From CAJXII01 sp965242915 (GTDB lineage: Bacteria; Campylobacterota; Campylobacteria; Campylobacterales; Arcobacteraceae): 64,000 nt of DNA. Each line of letters opens with the position of its first letter. Positions within the stretch are counted from its first letter, which is position 1. A program made the position numbers and the translations under genes. Where the stretch lies: the NCBI GenBank assembly GCA_965242915.1, contig CBDETN010000025.1, positions 1 to 64,000 on the forward strand, in the 5' to 3' direction. This document shows positions 8,607-16,719 of the stretch, piece by piece. The notes beneath the pieces were generated by a model, which saw only the letters and a program-made list of their open reading frames with translations, made no database searches and was not told where the DNA came from.

Positions 8607-8927
8607 ATGGCAGTAATGGAAGCACCAGCTAATACTTCGGTATGGGTTAGCGAAAGTGATTGTAAAGCCTGTGATAAATGTGTAGATGTTTGTCCTGCAG
8701 GAGTTCTTGTGATGAGACCTGCACCAGATTCAATACTTGGTTCTATGATTCAAGTTGCGTTTGGTGATGATTGTATAGGATGTAATGAGTGTGAGCTTAT
8801 TTGTCCTGATTTTGCTATTTTTGTGGCTGAAAAAAGTGAACATAAATTTGCAAAATTAACTGATGAGTCTAAGGCGAGAGCTGAAGCTATCGTAAATAAT
8901 AAATACAGATTACCTGCGGGTTATTAA
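8607..8927 (+). CDS. oorD: 2-oxoglutarate:acceptor oxidoreductase, delta (ferredoxin) subunit
   Basis: A 106-residue protein with two 4Fe-4S motifs (CKACDKCVDVCP and CIGCNECELICP), which feeds electrons from the catalytic subunits to ferredoxin or flavodoxin. I start it at 8607, where AGGGGA precedes MAVMEAP, rather than at an earlier ATG at 8550 that lacks a ribosome site. It opens the oorDABC operon, the order known from Campylobacter and Helicobacter. Confidence 0.92.
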   Translation: MAVMEAPANTSVWVSESDCKACDKCVDVCPAGVLVMRPAPDSILGSMIQVAFGDDCIGCNECELICPDFAIFVAEKSEHKFAKLTDESKARAEAIVNNKYRLPAGY

Positions 8928-8938
8928 GGAGAATATGA

Positions 8939-10075
8939 ATGGCAACTAGAGAAATAATATCTACTGGTAATGAATTATCTGCAATTGCAGCAGTAGATGC
9001 AGGATGTGAGTTTTTTGGTGGATATCCACTGACTCCATCAAGTGAGATTATGCATGTTATCTCTGACCTTTTACCAAAGGTTGGTGGAGCATCAATTCAA
9101 ATGGAAGATGAAATAGCAGGAATTTGTGCTGTTATTGGTGCTTCTATGAGTGGTAAAAGAGCTTTCACTGCGACTTCTGGTCCCGGTGTATCTCTTAAAG
9201 CAGAGAACTTAGGTCTTGCTCAAATGGCAGAAACACCATTAGTAATGGTAAATGTTATGAGAGGTGGTCCATCAACAGGACTTCCAACAAGAGTTTCTCA
9301 AGGTGATATCTTACAAGCTAAGAACCCATCACATGGAGATTATAAATCAATCACATTATGTGCCGGTACTTTAGCTGAGTGTTATACTGAAGTAGTAAGA
9401 GCTTTTAATCTTGCTGATAGATTTATGCAACCGGTTATTGTACTTACTGATGAGACTTTAGGTCATATGCACGGAAAAGCTATGATACCAACACTTGAAG
9501 AGGTAAAAGCTGGAATTGTTCCAAGAAAAAAATTCACAGGTGACCCTAAAGATTATTTTCCATATGAATGTGAGCAAGATCAACCAGCAGTTTTAAATCC
9601 AATGTTTGAAGGATACAGATACCATTTTACAGGATTACACCATGATAAAAATGGTTTCCCAACTGAAGAGATTGAAACTTGTAGAAAACTAATTGAGAGA
9701 TTAGATAATAAAGTTGAAGCACATAAAGCTGAAATTGAATCTTATGAAGAGTTTGAACTTGAAGATGCAGATGTTTTAATCATAGCTTATGGTTCTGTTT
9801 CACTTGCAGCTAAAGAAGCTATTAGACATTTAAGAAAAGATGGTATTAAAGCTGGTTTATTTAGACCAATTACACTATGGCCATCGCCAGATGTTAAAAT
9901 CAAAGAATACACTGATAAAATCAAAAATGTTCTTTGTGTAGAGTTAAATATCAGACAATATACTGAAGAGATCGAAAGAGTTTCAGGAAGAAGAGATTTA
10001 GAAGGTCTTTATAAAGTAAACGGAAGAGCAATTTCACCTTATGAAATTGTAGCAAAAGTTAAGGAGGTATTCTAA
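8939..10075 (+). CDS. oorA: 2-oxoglutarate:acceptor oxidoreductase, alpha subunit
   Basis: This 378-residue subunit carries the pyruvate-ferredoxin-oxidoreductase domains I and II: an N-terminal GNELSAIAAVDAGCEFFGGYPLTPSSEI block with the conserved glutamate in QMEDEIAGI, the SGPGVSLKAENLG segment, and the C-terminal domain with AYGSVSLAAKEA. It converts 2-oxoglutarate plus CoA to succinyl-CoA and CO2 together with OorB, C and D. Spacing to its neighbours is 11 and 1 bases, so the operon is continuous. Confidence 0.95.
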   Translation: MATREIISTGNELSAIAAVDAGCEFFGGYPLTPSSEIMHVISDLLPKVGGASIQMEDEIAGICAVIGASMSGKRAFTATSGPGVSLKAENLGLAQMAETPLVMVNVMRGGPSTGLPTRVSQGDILQAKNPSHGDYKSITLCAGTLAECYTEVVRAFNLADRFMQPVIVLTDETLGHMHGKAMIPTLEEVKAGIVPRKKFTGDPKDYFPYECEQDQPAVLNPMFEGYRYHFTGLHHDKNGFPTEEIETCRKLIERLDNKVEAHKAEIESYEEFELEDADVLIIAYGSVSLAAKEAIRHLRKDGIKAGLFRPITLWPSPDVKIKEYTDKIKNVLCVELNIRQYTEEIERVSGRRDLEGLYKVNGRAISPYEIVAKVKEVF

Positions 10076-10076
10076 A

Positions 10077-10934
10077 ATGGCTTATAATTATAATAAATTC
10101 TTAAGATTACAAAAGATGCCGACACTATGGTGTTGGGGATGTGGTGACGGTGTTATACTAAAAGCTACAATTAGAGCTATTGAAAAAATGGGTTGGACAC
10201 AAGATGATGTGTGTGTTGTTTCTGGTATTGGATGTTCTGGAAGATTTTCTTCTTATGTTGATTTTAATACAGTACATACTACTCATGGTAGAACAATCGC
10301 TTATGCTACAGGTATCAAGCTGGCAAATCCAGATAAAAATGTAATTTGTGTAGCTGGAGATGGTGATGCACTGGCAATTGGTGGAAATCATACAATTCAT
10401 GGTTGTAGAAGAAATATTAATCTTAACTTTATTTTAATCAACAACTTCATCTATGGTCTTACAAACTCACAAACAAGTCCTACTACTCCTCAAGGTATGT
10501 GGACTGTAACTCAAAAAGCCGGTAATATTGACCCGACTTTTAATGCTTGTAATTTAGCTATCGCTGCTGGTGCTTCTTTTGTAGGTAGAGAAACAGTTCT
10601 TGACCCTAAAAAAATGGAAAGACTTTTAGTTAAAGGTTTTACACATAAAGGTTTTAGTTTTATGGAAATTTTATCTAACTGTCATATTAACTTAGGTAGA
10701 AAAAATAAAATGGCTTCTGCTATGGAAAACTTAGATTGGATTGATTCTATCACTATGGCAAAAGTAAAATTTGATAAATTAACTAAAGAAGAGCAACTTA
10801 ATCTACTTCCAACAGGTGTTTTACATCATAATACGGAAGTTAGAGAGTATTGTGATATGTATCAAGATATTAAAGATGCACATCAAGGTAAAAGAGCTAA
10901 AATCACACAAGATGATTTTGCTAAAAAAATATAA
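10077..10934 (+). CDS. oorB: 2-oxoglutarate:acceptor oxidoreductase, beta (TPP-binding) subunit
   Basis: The thiamine diphosphate subunit, 285 residues. It shows the WCWGCGDG start (18-25), GIGCSGRF, and the TPP/Mg motif from GDGDALAIGG at 94 to the paired asparagines of ILINN at about 119-123. It supplies the catalytic centre for oxidative decarboxylation of 2-oxoglutarate and lies one base after oorA. Confidence 0.95.
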   Translation: MAYNYNKFLRLQKMPTLWCWGCGDGVILKATIRAIEKMGWTQDDVCVVSGIGCSGRFSSYVDFNTVHTTHGRTIAYATGIKLANPDKNVICVAGDGDALAIGGNHTIHGCRRNINLNFILINNFIYGLTNSQTSPTTPQGMWTVTQKAGNIDPTFNACNLAIAAGASFVGRETVLDPKKMERLLVKGFTHKGFSFMEILSNCHINLGRKNKMASAMENLDWIDSITMAKVKFDKLTKEEQLNLLPTGVLHHNTEVREYCDMYQDIKDAHQGKRAKITQDDFAKKI

Positions 10935-10945
10935 GGAGATACATC

Positions 10946-11497
10946 ATGGCTAAAAAATTAATGAGATTTACAGGTGTTGGTGGACAAGGTGTTCTTCTTG
11001 CCGGAGAGATATTTGCAGCAGCAAAGATTAAAGCAGGTGGTTACGGACTAAAAACTGCTACATATACATCACAAGTAAGAGGTGGTCCTACAGTTGTGGA
11101 TATCACTTTAGATGATGAAGAGATCTATTACCCATATGCAAATGATGGTGAAATTGATTTTATGTTATCTGTTGCACAAGTAAGTTACAACTCTTTTAAA
11201 GATGGTGTTCAAGATGGTGGTACAATTGTAATTGAGCCAAATCTTGTAAAAGCATCTGATGAAGATAGAAAAAGATGGAATATCGTTGAGATTCCTATTA
11301 TTACTATTGCAAAAGAAGAGGTTGGTAATGTTATTACTCAATCTGTTGTAGCTCTTGCAATTGCAAATAATTTTATGGATGCTATTGATAAAGACATTTT
11401 AGAAGAGGTTATGCTTTCTAAAGTTCCTGCAAAAGTACATGAAATTAACAAACAAGCTTACGCATTAGGTTATAAATACTCAGATGCTGCTAAATAG
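10946..11497 (+). CDS. oorC: 2-oxoglutarate:acceptor oxidoreductase, gamma subunit
   Basis: A 183-residue pyruvate/ketoisovalerate oxidoreductase gamma-type domain: GVGGQGVLLAGEIFA near the start, the conserved SQVRGGPTVVDI loop and the YPYANDGEIDFML segment. Ribosome site AAGGAG. Last gene of oorDABC, closed by a strong terminator. Confidence 0.95.
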   Translation: MAKKLMRFTGVGGQGVLLAGEIFAAAKIKAGGYGLKTATYTSQVRGGPTVVDITLDDEEIYYPYANDGEIDFMLSVAQVSYNSFKDGVQDGGTIVIEPNLVKASDEDRKRWNIVEIPIITIAKEEVGNVITQSVVALAIANNFMDAIDKDILEEVMLSKVPAKVHEINKQAYALGYKYSDAAK

Positions 11498-11520
11498 TAA
11501 TTTTTACTATTAATTAAAAA

Positions 11521-11551
11521 GGGTTGCTATTAATTTAGCAACCCTTTTTTT
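11521..11551 (+). terminator. rho-independent terminator of oorDABC
   Basis: A perfect 9-bp stem (GGGTTGCTA / TAGCAACCC) with a six-base loop is followed by a run of seven T residues. Confidence 0.95.
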
Positions 11552-11614
11552 ATATCTATAAAATGTCATAAATTATAATTATTTTAGCTTTCCCAATATA
11601 TGACAAAATGTCAT

Positions 11615-11679
11615 ACTATTAAGATTTTGCCTTAATAGTCATACAATGTGATAAACTATTAAGGATATACCGTAATAGT
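11615..11679. repeat. two tandem related hairpins
   Basis: The first hairpin is ACTATTAAG-7 bases-CTTAATAGT (11615-11639). The second, ACTATTAAGG-5 bases-CCGTAATAGT (11655-11679), has the same outer arms with one mismatch. They lie between the oor terminator and the IS3 element. Each could be a protein-binding palindrome or remains of a small repeat family. The 220 bases around them (11552-11763) hold no other gene that I can see, only a further 8-bp hairpin at 11739-11758 next to the IS end. Confidence 0.5.
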
Positions 11680-11763
11680 CTAACATTAAAATAGTAGTAA
11701 AAAGACATTTATTCTCAAAAAAACCAGATTAAAACAACATACTTTTAATCAAAAGTATCAATA

Positions 11764-13096
11764 TATAATACCCCAAGAAAATAAGAACGAAAAAATAAGA
11801 TTCTTATTCCTAAAAAGTTAAAATAATAAAATATTTAATAGGGGTAAAAAATGAGTACAAAAAGAAGAATATTTACAGCAAAATTTAAAACAAAAATTGT
11901 TTTAGAAGTTTTAAAAGGTGAAAAGACTTTAAATGAGATAGCAAGTAAAAATAATATAACACCTAAAAATATCCAAAATTGGAAGAAGATATTTTTGGAT
12001 AATGCAGAGTTGGCAATGGAGCCTGCAAAGGCTATCAAAGAATATAAAGACGAAAACTTAAAATTACAATCTAAAATAGATGATTATGCAAAGATAGTAG
12101 GTAAAATGACAGTTGAAAAGGAATGGCTTGAGGAAAAGCTACAAAGCTTGGACTTATCTAATAAAAAAGAGTTGATAGAGTCTAAGCTAACATATATTTC
12201 AGTATCAACTCAATGTAAACTTATAAAATTAAATCCAAGCAGCTTATATTATAAGCCTATAGAAAATAAGCATAAAATATCACTCAAAGATAAGATAAAT
12301 GATATTTATGAGCAAATACCAATATATGGAGCTTTAAAAGTTCATCAGCAACTTTTAGAAGATGGATACAATATAAGTTTGAATACTGTTTATAAATATA
12401 GACAAGAGATGGGTTTAAAGCCAATATTAGCAGTTAAACCAATAAATCTATCAATACCAGATAAGCAACATAAAAAATACTCTTACAAGCTTAGAGGAAT
12501 TGACATAGTAAAAGCAAATCAAGTATGGAGTACGGATATAACATATATCAAGATTAATGGCGGCATGGTTTATTTAGCAGCTATAATTGATTGGTATTCT
12601 AAAGCTGTACTATCTTGGAAAATATCCAACACTATGGATTCAGCTTTAACAATGGATGTTCTAAATGAAGCATTATCGCTATATGGTAAACCTGAAATAT
12701 TTAATACAGATCAAGGCAGTCAATACACAAGTCATATCCATACACAGACTTTAAAAGATAATGGCATCATTATCTCAATGGATGGTAAAGGTAGAGCTAC
12801 TGATAATATTTGTATAGAGAGATTCTGGCGAAGTGCAAAAGTTGAAAGAATTTATCTAAATGAATATAACACAATTAAAGAGTTAAAAACTGATGTGAAA
12901 GATTATATTGATTTTTATAATCATAAAAGATTTCATCAAACTTTAAATTATAAAAAACCAATGAGTTTTTATTATGATAGTTTAAAAATTAATAATAAGG
13001 ATTATGATAAATTAGTTGAAATTGTGGCATAAGGTAACAGGTGAAAAAGAGAATAAGGATTTAGAAAAAGTTGTCTTGTCTTCTTGGGGTATTATA
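11764..13096 (+). mobile_element. IS3-family insertion sequence, copy 1 (complete)
   Basis: Element of 1333 bp with 16-bp perfect terminal inverted repeats (TATAATACCCCAAGAA and its complement), flanked by a 3-bp direct repeat ATA at 11761-11763 and 13097-13099, the target duplication expected for this family. It carries one intact transposase gene. A nearly identical copy of the same length sits at 25085-26417. Copy 1 has its target duplication and an open frame, so it is probably the younger or functional one. Confidence 0.93.
11851..13032 (+). CDS. IS3-family transposase, single continuous frame
   Basis: The 393-residue protein joins an N-terminal helix-turn-helix part (RRIFTAKFKTKIVLEVLKG...TPKNIQNWKK, about 4-50), a coiled region, and an integrase core with the DDE residues in WSTDITYI, NTDQGSQYTS and the E of CIERFWRSAKVE. 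Most IS3 members make this protein by frameshifting between orfA and orfB; here both parts are one frame. Ribosome site AGGGG before the ATG. Confidence 0.93.
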   Translation: MSTKRRIFTAKFKTKIVLEVLKGEKTLNEIASKNNITPKNIQNWKKIFLDNAELAMEPAKAIKEYKDENLKLQSKIDDYAKIVGKMTVEKEWLEEKLQSLDLSNKKELIESKLTYISVSTQCKLIKLNPSSLYYKPIENKHKISLKDKINDIYEQIPIYGALKVHQQLLEDGYNISLNTVYKYRQEMGLKPILAVKPINLSIPDKQHKKYSYKLRGIDIVKANQVWSTDITYIKINGGMVYLAAIIDWYSKAVLSWKISNTMDSALTMDVLNEALSLYGKPEIFNTDQGSQYTSHIHTQTLKDNGIIISMDGKGRATDNICIERFWRSAKVERIYLNEYNTIKELKTDVKDYIDFYNHKRFHQTLNYKKPMSFYYDSLKINNKDYDKLVEIVA

Positions 13097-13229
13097 ATAA
13101 ATGGCTTATTTACTATAGTCTCTTAACTTTCTATATCATACATTAGAAATGTAATAATATCGGTTATTTTAAGGGTAAGTTGTATAGAATGTATAACTAA
13201 TAATTAGTTATGTATAAGGATGAATAGAA

Positions 13230-13898
13230 ATGGCAACAATAAAAGTATTAGCAGGTGATTTACCAAAAGGTAATTGTAATTACCAATGGGGACAATTGCA
13301 ATTTGGATTTTTAAAACAAAAAGTTATTTCTGATACAGAATTAGAAACAGTTGAAATAGCAACAGAAGAAAGTGTTAAAAAAATTGGTGGAACTGTTGGT
13401 TGGGGTGTAGCAGGTGCAGTTATACTAGGACCAGTAGGTTTATTGGCTGGTTTACTACTTGGTGGTAAAAATAAAGAAGTTACATTTGTAGCAAAATTTA
13501 AAAGTGGAAAAAAAATATTTGCATCAACTGATAGCAAAACATTTACAAAATTACAATCTGTATCATTCAAAAAAACAAGTACAGAAACTGAACCAATATC
13601 TATATCAAGAAAACCAGAATTAGATAATTCTAATAAGCTAGAAAAACTTATCAAATTAAATGATATGTTTGATAAAGGCTTCATAACTGAAGATGAATTT
13701 AAACAATATAAAGAAAGTTTAGATTATAAAGTTAATAAATTAGTGATAGCAATAGGTAATGAATATCAACGAAACGATGGTAGAGTATATATATTAACTC
13801 AAGATGGCCTTGCTAGAAAAGGTAAAGATTTTATTACATATGATTATGATTATAGTATTAAACTTCTTAAAAGTGAAGTAGAATTTAGTGAGGTATAA
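13230..13898 (+). CDS. cassette A cargo: SHOCT-domain protein with glycine-rich hydrophobic hairpin
   Basis: A 222-residue protein. Residues about 50-78 form a glycine-rich hydrophobic hairpin (GGTVGWGVAGAVILGPVGLL) suggesting membrane association. Residues about 135-163 match a SHOCT short helix motif (KLIKLNDMFDKGFITEDEF). The start is 22 bases inside the cassette, with AAGGA ahead of it. Function unknown; such proteins occur in mobile DNA and phage genomes. The gene is read in cassette orientation and followed by the R'' box 17 bases after its stop. Confidence 0.75.
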   Translation: MATIKVLAGDLPKGNCNYQWGQLQFGFLKQKVISDTELETVEIATEESVKKIGGTVGWGVAGAVILGPVGLLAGLLLGGKNKEVTFVAKFKSGKKIFASTDSKTFTKLQSVSFKKTSTETEPISISRKPELDNSNKLEKLIKLNDMFDKGFITEDEFKQYKESLDYKVNKLVIAIGNEYQRNDGRVYILTQDGLARKGKDFITYDYDYSIKLLKSEVEFSEV

Positions 13899-13984
13899 AA
13901 TACTCTAAATTGTAAATACATAACAAAACCTCATATAATAACAACATAGCAATTTAGCTATCATAAATAGTAGAGTGAGTATAT

Positions 13985-14130
13985 ATAATATATCGGACAA
14001 AACCTAAAACGGCTAGTTTTCTTAAATAAGAAAATTAGTTAGTTTCACTCCAAGTCAGATAGTTATACTAAAAATTTGAGTGGCGACTGGATCGGTAATA
14101 TTAATACTAGATCGAATATCATGAGGTAAA
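13985..14130 (+). ncRNA. candidate bridge RNA of the IS110 element
   Basis: Four segments occur in the order known for IS110 bridge RNAs. ACAAAACCT (13997-14005) equals the left target flank plus core (13923-13931). TCCAAG (14049-14054) is the complement of core plus right flank (15312-15317). GTGGCGACT (14080-14088) equals the right end of the element plus core (15305-15313). ATGAG (14121-14125) is the complement of core plus left end (13930-13934). A 12-bp hairpin (14013-14038) sits between the two target segments and a possible closing stem (13985-13994 with 14058-14067) brackets them. RNA ends are approximate. Confidence 0.65.
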
Positions 14131-14159
14131 ATAAGGTATAACATAGTTATGTTAAATCA

Positions 14160-14180
14160 GGTAAGAGATTATCTCTTACC
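14160..14180 (+). repeat. strong hairpin just upstream of the IS110 transposase
   Basis: GGTAAGAGA and TCTCTTACC pair perfectly over 9 bp with a TTA loop. A second hairpin, TAACATA-GT-TATGTTA, lies at 14139-14154. They follow the candidate bridge RNA and precede the transposase start by about 40 bases. They may end or process that RNA or limit transposase translation; there is no T-run, so a plain terminator is unlikely. Confidence 0.55.
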
Positions 14181-14221
14181 CTAACGAACTCTCAAATAAA
14201 TTAATATGTGAGGTTCTAAGT

Positions 14222-15247
14222 ATGTATTCTATCGGATTAGATATTAGTAAAGCAAGTATTTCGGTTCATATTCCTATCAATGCTTTAGATTTAGAGATTG
14301 ATAACACTATTGCAGCTTTAAAAGCTTTGTATTCAAAGTTAAAAAAACTGTATAAAAAAGATTTAGATAAACTTACTTTTGTTTATGAACCAACGGGAAG
14401 TTATTCCTCTTTGGTTACAAAATTTTGTGCTTCAAAAAATATAAAATCATTTATAATAAATCCTAAACAATCAAGTAACTTTGCAAAAGCGTTAGGACAT
14501 AGAAGTAAGAGTGATAAGATAGATGCTATCATGTTATCTAAAGCTATTGCAATAGCTAGAAAAGATGAGATAAGAGTACCAGTCATAGATGAAACACTTG
14601 AAACTATAAAAGAGCTTATGAGTTATTATAAATTTACTGTTAAACAAAGAGTAGCATTAGGTAATCATCAAGAAGCATTAAGTTGTAAAGGTGGTAATAA
14701 ATATACACTTAAAGATATAAACAAAAGATTAAAATCATTTAAAGATAAAGAGATTGAGATATTAGATAAAATAAAAGAGATTATTGAATCAGATGATAAA
14801 TTATCTGTAACATATAAAAATATACAAACAATACCTGGAATTGGTAAAATAGCTGGTATAGTATTAGTTCATCTATTTATTAGCTATCCAAATGCAAATA
14901 AAAATCAAATAGTTTCATTAACAGGATTAGATCCTATTATTAAAGATTCAGGAACATCCGTTAAATCCAAACCTAGAATATCTAAAGCAGGTATAAAATT
15001 ATATAGAGGAAGTTTATTTATGGCTACAATGGTAGCAATTAAATACAATGAACAGATGAAAGATTTTTATAATAGATTAAAAGATAATGGTAAACATTCA
15101 ACTGTAGCACAAATAGCAGTAATGAGAAAATTAATTGTTATAGCTCATTCACTTTATAAAAATAATTGCATTTATGATGTTGATATTTATAATAAAGCTT
15201 GTGGTAAATATACAGATAAAAGTAATAATAATGAACTTGTTGCTTAA
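14222..15247 (+). CDS. IS110-family DEDD recombinase
   Basis: A 341-residue transposase. The N-terminal RuvC-like domain has D7 in IGLDISK, E56 in VYEPTGSY and D98/D101 in SKSDKIDA. The C-terminal Tnp_IS110 domain begins near IQTIPGIGKIAGIVL and holds GLDPIIKDSGTS and the serine-containing ISKAGIKLYRGSLFMA segment that is expected to carry the nucleophile. Intact. Proteins of this family act with an RNA that pairs with target and donor DNA. Confidence 0.93.
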   Translation: MYSIGLDISKASISVHIPINALDLEIDNTIAALKALYSKLKKLYKKDLDKLTFVYEPTGSYSSLVTKFCASKNIKSFIINPKQSSNFAKALGHRSKSDKIDAIMLSKAIAIARKDEIRVPVIDETLETIKELMSYYKFTVKQRVALGNHQEALSCKGGNKYTLKDINKRLKSFKDKEIEILDKIKEIIESDDKLSVTYKNIQTIPGIGKIAGIVLVHLFISYPNANKNQIVSLTGLDPIIKDSGTSVKSKPRISKAGIKLYRGSLFMATMVAIKYNEQMKDFYNRLKDNGKHSTVAQIAVMRKLIVIAHSLYKNNCIYDVDIYNKACGKYTDKSNNNELVA

Positions 15248-15452
15248 AATATAAATTAATTTATATTTAGTTGGTTATAATTAAGAAATTAAGTAGATTT
15301 TAAGGTGGCGACTTGGAAAGAAAAACAAGGTACTCACGGCATTTAAGACAAATCTAGTTAAACTATTTTGGAAAGCTTTACTTGATTGACAAACATACAG
15401 AACTGTACCTTGTTTTTCAACTATGACGTTAGAATACAATAGGAAATTATAA

Positions 15453-16121
15453 ATGAAAATACAAGACTTAGTAAAAAGAATAGATGAACTTATTGCCATG
15501 GGAAATGATGTGCTTAGTACTGGACAAACAGATGAAGATGGTTATACTTATGTAAACACAGGTGCAATAAAAAGTTTTAGGTCATCTGGATTATCTTTCA
15601 TAGAAAGAGTCTATCAAAATAAACATCCTCATTATATTGAATTTGATTCAAATACAAAGGGTTTTTATTCAGATGATGTAGATATAGGTATTTCAATATT
15701 ACAAGGAATAAAAACAGAGATAGACGGAGGATGGTTATTTTCAATAAAAGGATTAGTTACAGCAGAAGTATTTGCAGACTTTTTAGAAATGGCAGAATAT
15801 CTTTTAAAAGAAAACTATAAAGATCCTTCTGCCGTTATGGCAGGAAGTGTTCTTGAAGAACACATTCGTCAACTATGTATTAAAAATAATATAGATATTG
15901 AAGAAGAAAAACATGGTAAATTAATACCAATAAAAGCAGACCGTTTAAATTCAGAATTAACTAAAAATACTGTTTACTCAAAATTAGATCAAAAAATGGT
16001 AACAGCATGGCTAGATTTAAGAAATAAAGCAGCACACGGAAAATATGAAGAATATACAAAAGAGCAAGTAAGTACTATGATGCAAGGTATTACAGAATTT
16101 ATTGCTAGAATATCTCTATGA
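15453..16121 (+). CDS. cassette B cargo: HEPN-like protein with RX4H motif
   Basis: A 222-residue soluble protein. The C-terminal half is helical and ends in WLDLRNKAAHGKYEEY; R190 and H195 form the RX4H pattern of HEPN domains, many of which are RNases in toxin-antitoxin or antiviral systems, while others (DUF4145-like) bind nucleotides. The N-terminal half (FIERVYQNKHPHY...GGWLFSIKGLVTAEVFADFLEMAEYLL) is not one that I recognise. Its start is 24 bases inside the cassette with AGGAAA ahead. No antitoxin partner accompanies it. Activity is inferred from the motif only. Confidence 0.65.
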   Translation: MKIQDLVKRIDELIAMGNDVLSTGQTDEDGYTYVNTGAIKSFRSSGLSFIERVYQNKHPHYIEFDSNTKGFYSDDVDIGISILQGIKTEIDGGWLFSIKGLVTAEVFADFLEMAEYLLKENYKDPSAVMAGSVLEEHIRQLCIKNNIDIEEEKHGKLIPIKADRLNSELTKNTVYSKLDQKMVTAWLDLRNKAAHGKYEEYTKEQVSTMMQGITEFIARISL

Positions 16122-16124
16122 TGA

Positions 16125-16261
16125 TATTCTAACAAAATAGAGGAGAGGAACGAAGCTATAACGGCGATTATTCGAGCTTTTAAGTTTCGCATTTAGAAAC
16201 TAGAAAAGACAAATATTTACATACGACTATCGCCATCGTCCCTCACTTCGTCGTTAGCAGA
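16125..16261 (+). repeat. attC site of cassette B (complete)
   Basis: R'' is TTCTAAC (16127-16133) and R' is GTTAGCA (16253-16259). The arms are imperfectly complementary: AGAGGAACGA near 16143 pairs with TCGTCCCTC near 16237 with one mismatch, and GGCGAT pairs with ATCGCC, with an extra group of bases on the left arm as expected for extrahelical bases. The start begins four bases after the stop codon of the cargo gene. Length is about 133 bp. Confidence 0.8.
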
Positions 16262-16275
16262 AGCAAGGAGCAAAA

Positions 16276-16719
16276 ATGGAAATATTTATGAATTTAATTT
16301 ATTCTAGTGCATTCATTACATTTATTCTTTTTATCTCAAAGAATTGGATACTTGAAACTATGAAAAATTCTTTTAAAAAAGAACATTCAAAATTTCTTGA
16401 TGAACTTCAATGGGATAGAAAAACAAAAGAACAAGCATCAAAAGTTGCAGAATATCTTGCTTTAGCAAGACAATTATCTGATAAATCAACAGAAGAAGAT
16501 TATATAAAAGCAAATCAATTATCTTGGGAATTAGCTATGTGGCTACCAGAAGATATATATAAAGAAACAGTTCAAGCAATTAAGAATCCAGATAAAGATA
16601 TAAATGAATTAACAGCAGTAATTGCTGTTAGAAAACTTTTGTTAAAAGAAAATGCAGGATTATTAAATCAAGATGACATAGCTCATCATGCAATTGGAAT
16701 TGGTAAGGAGAACTGCTAA
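16276..16719 (+). CDS. cassette C cargo: membrane-anchored hypothetical protein, 147 aa
   Basis: One N-terminal membrane helix (about 5-25) is followed by a charged, helical cytoplasmic part beginning FLDELQWDRKTKEQASKVAEYLALA and containing WELAMWLPEDIYKE. Proteins of this general pattern are common among integron cassette products, but no function is known to me. The start has AAGGAG six bases ahead. The stop codon lies inside the R'' box of its attC, an arrangement typical of cassettes. Confidence 0.75.
   Translation: MEIFMNLIYSSAFITFILFISKNWILETMKNSFKKEHSKFLDELQWDRKTKEQASKVAEYLALARQLSDKSTEEDYIKANQLSWELAMWLPEDIYKETVQAIKNPDKDINELTAVIAVRKLLLKENAGLLNQDDIAHHAIGIGKENC

Larger units (their letters stand above)
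13930..15313 (+). mobile_element. IS110-family element inserted in an attC site
   Basis: The ends are inferred from guide matching, not from inverted repeats, which this family often lacks. A CT core occurs at 13930-13931 and 15312-15313. The element consists of a 290-bp non-coding left part rich in hairpins, a DEDD transposase gene, and a short right end GTGGCGA. The long non-coding left end is where the IS110 group carries its bridge RNA. Insertion is in the R'' side of the attC of cassette A. Confidence 0.75.
13916..15436 (+). repeat. attC site of cassette A, split by the IS110 element
   Basis: R'' is ACATAAC (13918-13924) and R' is GTTAGAA (15428-15434, also the start of cassette B). Removing the proposed IS110 element (13930-15311, leaving one CT core) rejoins TAACAAAAC-CT-TGGAAAG and leaves a site of about 137 bp. 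Its inner arms GAAAAACAAGGTAC (15320-15333) and GTACCTTGTTTTTC (15405-15418) are a perfect 14-bp inverted repeat. Size and layout suit a long attC; the assignment of the inner boxes is approximate. Confidence 0.75.

Noticed and set aside
11678..11690. TCTAACATT as an R'' box of a further cassette before the IS3 element
   Set aside because: No matching GTTAGA start box is found upstream and the surrounding arms do not pair, so the row is taken to begin at 13207.
13193..13211. Palindrome ATAACTAAT-A-ATTAGTTAT as an attI site
   Set aside because: It abuts the first cassette border and is suggestive, but without an integrase gene or a known attI to compare, it cannot be called.
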